Source: Cannabis sativa | Taxonomy: Eukaryota; Streptophyta; Magnoliopsida; Rosales; Cannabaceae | Direction: 5' to 3' | NCBI RefSeq assembly: GCF_029168945.1 | Contig: NC_083602.1 | Coordinates: 43,585,442 to 43,649,441 of the forward strand | Length of the DNA: 64,000 bases | Shown: piece by piece, positions 60,135 to 64,000 of the stretch | How the letters are laid out: each line of letters begins with the position of its first letter | Numbering within the stretch: position 1 is the stretch's first letter | Position numbers and translations under genes: made by a program | Notes under the pieces: model-generated | Database searches by the model: none | Told to the model about the DNA's origin: nothing | Seen by the model: the letters and a program-made list of their open reading frames with translations, nothing else

Positions 60135-60153
60135 TGTAATGCCCTATGCATAG
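60135..60153 (-). repeat. LTR F, first 19 bp
   Basis: tgtaatgccctatgcatag, the TGTAA...CCC-type start shared with LTRs A and C. The last five bases are the target duplicate of the inverted-LTR element. It resumes at 62309. Confidence 0.75.
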
Positions 60154-60835
60154 TGTTGACTTCGCTTTTAGCCAACGACAATGAGTCTTTTTGATAAGCG
60201 ATAAACGATATGTCGTAATGAGAATATATAATAAAGCAATAATAAGACACATAAATTTTATAGAGGTTTAGCCCCGAGCAGTTCGGTAATAGCCTAATTC
60301 TCGTTATTTGTATTGACTTAAGAACAAGGAAGGAGTTTCCTTTTCTTATAGCTCTTACAATAGTATCTCTGAATATATAATTCTTAGATAATAATATAGC
60401 CTTAGCTTACTGCGTATCGGCTTATAATTTCTCGGTCCTTTGCCCAGTGAACATTCCTCACTATTTATAGGGCTGGAAACTTAAGGAGGAAGAGTTTCCT
60501 CTCTCGTTACAATGCGCATAAACAGAAAGATCGTGTGATCAATGCTGAATGCAAGGATCGTGGGATTGAGGTTGAATACACCGATAGTGGGATCATATGT
60601 GTGCCACATCCACGTAAGTTGATCCCTGAGTTGTAGGGATTGAGCTGGTGACTCATGATGCGTTAAGCTGAATTCGCTAAGTGTTGATCATTCTGCACGG
60701 CTCGTTGAATATTCCATTCTAGATGTGCCAGCGAGGCATCTTGGTCGGCATATCGTTCCGAGCAGATGCTCCAAGTGGAGTCCACGTGTCACCATTCTCG
60801 TGATGCCACGTCAGAGTTCCAAATTTGGGATAACA
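60154..60835 (-). repeat. Inverted-LTR element, left LTR
   Basis: Reads as a 3' LTR on the minus strand. Includes a U3 ACGTG-rich part, a TATA-like 'cctataaatag' region (plus-strand ctatttataggg near 60464) and the 'cggggctaaacctctat' R/U5 region. Confidence 0.9.
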
Positions 60836-60858
60836 TTTGCTCCCCAAGTCTGTACGGG
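60836..60858 (-). other. Inner polypurine tract, left arm
   Basis: Plus strand tttgctccccaagtctgtacg; on the minus strand a purine run AGACTTGGGGAGCAAA lies directly before the LTR. Mirrors 61606-61627. Confidence 0.8.
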
Positions 60859-61605
60859 ATATGCCGAGCAAATATGCCGACCAGGAATACTCAGCAGATT
60901 AAAGAACGACTATGTTCGAAGAAAATTCGAAACTCAAGAAGTCATAAAGTTTTCTTGAGTTAGGGCAAAAAAGTTCATGAAACTCGGAATAAGTAAGATG
61001 GAAGACAAACACAATGTAGTTCAAAATAAGCTCTACTGCAGAAAGTTAACATAAGGACGTGGAAAAGAAGAGTCGCAGAAGTTTCTAACCCTAGGGTTTC
61101 CTAAGCATTCTTTCTACAGCATAGTTACACTCAAAGCATAAACATGCAAAGGAAAGAATAAAGGAAATCAGAAACTTACTCAAAGATTCGAATGTCCGAG
61201 TTCAAGCAAGCCAGCAATCGTCTGTAGGCACTTCGGCAACTTTAAAGCCAAAAAACTCTATCTTTTCGCTTTGAAGTTTACTTAACAATGAAGGGTGATA
61301 AAATGAGGAATGCGCCAGTACTTTGAGTATTTATAGGCAAAAAGGTTAACTGCATACAAAGGAACCTTAGACGCCTCGACTTCCCGCCTCAAAAGCGAAT
61401 ATGGAAAATCAAAAGTAATCGAGTGCAACCGTCAACCGTGGAGAGAGAAATTCAAATTTTCAAAATATTAATTGTCAGAGCATTAATTAGCGGAGAAGGG
61501 ACGCCCAGTCAGCTTCACATCGAGTCGCGAACGGTCATGCTCGACACGTGTCCCCATCCAAAGGTAGAGCCAGCTCGGAATAAGTCTACACGCCACCTCG
61601 GAGGT
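60859..61605 (-). other. Unique centre of the inverted-LTR element, promoter-like
   Basis: Unrelated to its own reverse complement. The minus strand carries a TATA box GCCTATAAATACT (61326-61339), CACGTG-type boxes upstream (about 61540-61550) and a leader-like stretch with an aaaccctagggtt motif near 61085. No ORF over 60 codons is convincing. It could be element 3' UTR, a second promoter or captured genomic sequence. Confidence 0.5.
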
Positions 61606-61627
61606 CCCGTACAGACTTGGGGGCAAA
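61606..61627 (+). other. Inner polypurine tract, right arm
   Basis: Plus strand acagacttgggggcaaa directly before the LTR start tgttatccc at 61628. Confidence 0.82.
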
Positions 61628-62308
61628 TGTTATCCCAAATTTGGCACTCTGACGTGGCATCACGAGAATGGTGACACGTGTACTCCACTTGGAGCATCTG
61701 CTCGGAACGATATGCCGAGCAGGATGCCTCGCTGGCACAACCAGAATGGAATATTCAACGAGCCGTGCAGAATGATCAACACTTAGCGAATTCAGCTTAA
61801 CGCATCATGAGTCACCAGCTCAATCCCTACAACTCAGGGATCAACTTACGTGGATGTGGCACACACACGATCCCACTATCGGTGTATTCAGCCTCAATCC
61901 CACGATCCTTGCATTCTGCATTGATCACACGATCTTTCTGTTTATGCGCATTGTAACGAGAGAGGAAACTCTTCCTCCTCAAGTTTCCAGCCTTATAAAT
62001 AGTGAGGAATGTTCACTGGGCAAAGGACCGAGAAATTATAAGCCGATACGCAGTAAGCTAAGGCTATATTATTATCTAAGAATTATATATTCAGAGATAC
62101 TATTGTAAGAGCTATAAGAAAAGGAAACTCCTTCCTTGTTCTTAAGTCAATACAAATACGAGGATTAGGCTATTACCGAACTTCTCGGGGCTGAACCTAT
62201 ATAAATTTTTTGTGTCATATTATTGCTTTATTATATATTCTCATTACGACATATCGTTTATCGCTTATAAAAAAGACTCATTGTCGTTGGCTAAAAGCAA
62301 AGTCAACA
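61628..62308 (+). repeat. Inverted-LTR element, right LTR
   Basis: A 3' LTR on the plus strand. TATA-like ccttataaatag at about 61992-62003, leader, then 'ctcggggctgaacctatat' and gtcaaca end, followed by the catag duplicate. Confidence 0.9.
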
Positions 62309-63734
62309 CATAGGAACGCTGCGTGTGTGATTTTATAAACTAGTTTAATACTAATAGATTAATTAATTGTTAAAAATCGTGATAATATTAAAACTTGACT
62401 AAAATAAAACACTAAAAACGGACATCATAACGGTGGTAAAAAAGGTATTCTGGGGATCCCTATTATTATAAAAAGTTTACAAAAGACTATGTACAATAAT
62501 AATGAAAAACACAAAATCAAAATACACATCAAATACAGCCAGCCCAAAACAACTCATGGCGTCCCGGCACACAGGCTGATGAGGTCAATATTTACATTGT
62601 TGGAGAAGACTGTCATCTCATCGTGCTCTAACTTTTCCTTGTCCTTGCCTGTACCACAGAGCACCCGTGAGTAACATAAACTCAGCAAGAAAAGTGATTA
62701 GAAAGGATAAATTCAATAAGTAATCATACATTTCATTATCATAAAATAATTACACCATAAAATTTAACAGTAGGTAATATAATCATCACAGAATTAGATA
62801 TGCTCATATATATATTTGTATTGCTTAATCAGGCAAGCCCGTGTCATAATGTAATATTATATATAATATGACTGCACCACCTAATTAGGTAGGCCCATGC
62901 TACAACCTGGCACCAATATATCGCATCTCCTAATCAGAGGATCCCGTACCTATGTTTGGTACTCATATGTCACTTACTCCCGTACCTATACCCAATATGT
63001 TGCCAAGAATATTGCATCACCTAATCAGGTGAACTTGTACATTATGTTCATAGATCATCACATTATCATTGTCTAATCAAACAATCGATAATTTTAGGAC
63101 CTTGCAAACAACGATTTTGATTCATTGTCGTGACTTTATAACGGTTGCCCCACAGGTACAACCTAAATGTCAATATTCATATATCACATTACCTACTCAA
63201 GCAAGATTATGCCATGGCCTGACACTCATCATATATATACGTATATTGTATTGCCTAATCAAGTAAGCTCATGTCATAATCTAACATTCGTATACCGCAT
63301 TGCCTTATCAGGCTAGCTAAGCATATGCCATAACTTGGCACCATATTACCTAATCAGGTTTACTTATATATCACATTGCCTAATCAGGCAAGTCAATGAT
63401 TACAAAACCTGTCATGCCATGTGGTACATTATACTTTTCTTACCTATAATCTAGATTCATGCATGTCGACCAATCCAAGTGGAGAAATACTTCCGATGAT
63501 CTCGACCCTATGTCACAACAACAGTTTAATATATTGCTTAATAGTTACAAAGGATAACCTAGGGTTTCCTACCAAACCCCATAGTAGAAATACACTAAAA
63601 TAAAACTTATATTTTGGCTCTAAAATATATACCATATGGTAGCGCTCATTGCAAGCTTTGAAACGGTATATAGAACATCCAAAACAAACACCGAGTGAAA
63701 AGTTATAACAAAAATACGATTTTTGATCACCTAA
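62309..63734 (-). repeat. LTR F, remainder
   Basis: Continues the LTR begun at 60135 with cataggaacgctgcg. Layout resembles LTRs A-C (ggggatccc near 62453, 'ccacagagcacccgtgagtaacataaactcagcaag' near 62654). The middle is a tandem repeat (62820-63400). It is interrupted at 63735 by another LTR before its own end is reached. No gene. Confidence 0.7.
62820..63400. repeat. Tandem repeats with palindrome cctaatcagg
   Basis: About nine degenerate copies of a 45-85 bp unit built on (c/t)cctaatcagg followed by caagc(c/t)catg and a 'cataa(t/c)ctggca' phrase. Good copies begin near 62826, 62878, 63018, 63242, 63350 and 63379. Confidence 0.8.
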
Positions 63735-64000
63735 TGTTGACCTTGCTTTTAGCCAATGACAATGAGTCAATTAATAAGCGATAAAAAATGTAATTAAGAT
63801 AAGGTAAGAACAAATAAACAGTAAAGAACACAAGATTTTAAAGAGGTTCGACCCCTTTAGTTCGGTAATAGCCTACTCCCCTTGAATTGTATTAACTGAA
63901 GAACAAAGAATACAGTGTTTCCTCTCTTGAAGCTCTCACAATGAAATCTCTGAGTGGTTACTCTTAGATCTCTCTAAAGTAATTCTGTCAACCCCTATTC
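63735..64000 (-). repeat. Start of another LTR of the inverted-LTR/E family
   Basis: tgttgaccttgcttttagcc and 'caatgagtc...taagcgataa' match the outer end of the LTR at 60154, followed by 'agaggttcgacccctttagttcggtaatagcc'. Divergence from 60154 is clear beyond the first 60 bp. Runs off the window, so element content is unknown. Confidence 0.8.

Larger units (their letters stand above)
60154..62308. mobile_element. Element with two LTRs in inverted orientation
   Basis: Left arm 60154-60835 (682 bp) is the reverse complement of the right arm 61628-62308 (681 bp) at about 95% or better. Each arm, read outward, starts TGTTATCCCAAATTTGG, preceded on its inner side by a polypurine tract (cttgggg(g/a)gcaaa), and ends GTCAACA at the outer boundary. 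Both arms are therefore 3' LTRs facing outward. The unit is flanked by catag (60149-60153 and 62309-62313) as expected for integrase-mediated insertion. The centre (60859-61605) is not repeated. No DNA transposon superfamily has this combination of a 5-bp duplication, TG/CA ends and inner polypurine tracts, so it is most likely an aberrant LTR retrotransposon. Confidence 0.88.

Noticed and set aside
60154..62308. DNA transposon with long terminal inverted repeats
   Set aside because: TG...CA ends, a 5-bp duplication, inner polypurine tracts and R/U5-like phrases fit LTRs; no superfamily match to hAT, Mutator, PIF or CACTA ends.
62820..63400. CRISPR-like array
   Set aside because: Units vary in length and sequence, lie inside a plant LTR, and there are no cas genes; it is a degenerate minisatellite.

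Overview
This is a plant nuclear DNA window, most likely from a eudicot with a repeat-rich genome. It holds one intact cellular gene, a chloroplast ferredoxin-sulfite reductase (SIR) on the minus strand at 27887-31351, with eight exons and canonical GT/AG introns. Nearly everything else is nested, decaying LTR retrotransposon. The SIR protein and the element types suggest a rosid, possibly Rosales, but the species cannot be fixed from sequence alone.

Layout. 1-4754: the 5' end of a minus-strand Ty3/gypsy chromovirus (element A, ~3 kb LTR), inserted into the left LTR of element B. 4755-23679: element B, a minus-strand chromovirus with gag, protease, RT, RNase H, integrase and chromodomain all recognisable but broken by stops and frameshifts. 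Its right LTR is split by D1 (11815-21938), a plus-strand Ty1/copia-derived element with 1.9 kb LTRs and target-site duplication cgcta. 23680-24360: an A-like LTR fragment into which B had inserted. 24361-26940: the 5' part of a third gypsy-type element (E), with a gag-like ORF and an LTR rich in minisatellites. 26941-35208: the only largely element-free stretch, containing SIR and AT-rich intergenic DNA. 35209-54077: element C, a minus-strand relative of B with both LTRs, its gag split by D2 (41467-51523, target-site duplication caatg), a sister of D1. 54078-59135: rearranged Tat/Ogre-like gypsy remnants with an internal inversion. 60135-63734: a gypsy-type LTR (F) into which a 2.16 kb element with two LTRs in inverted orientation has inserted (60154-62308, duplication catag). 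63735-64000: the start of another LTR of that same family.

Functionally, SIR reduces sulfite to sulfide in plastids for cysteine synthesis. The B and C relics once encoded their own mobility. D1 and D2 carry the same crippled copia pol, so they were probably mobilised by enzymes supplied in trans. The most unusual structure is the inverted-LTR element, which could be transcribed into a long hairpin RNA. A second notable pattern is that differences among the near-identical D copies cluster at CAG/CTG sites, which may be an assembly artefact at methylated CHG positions.
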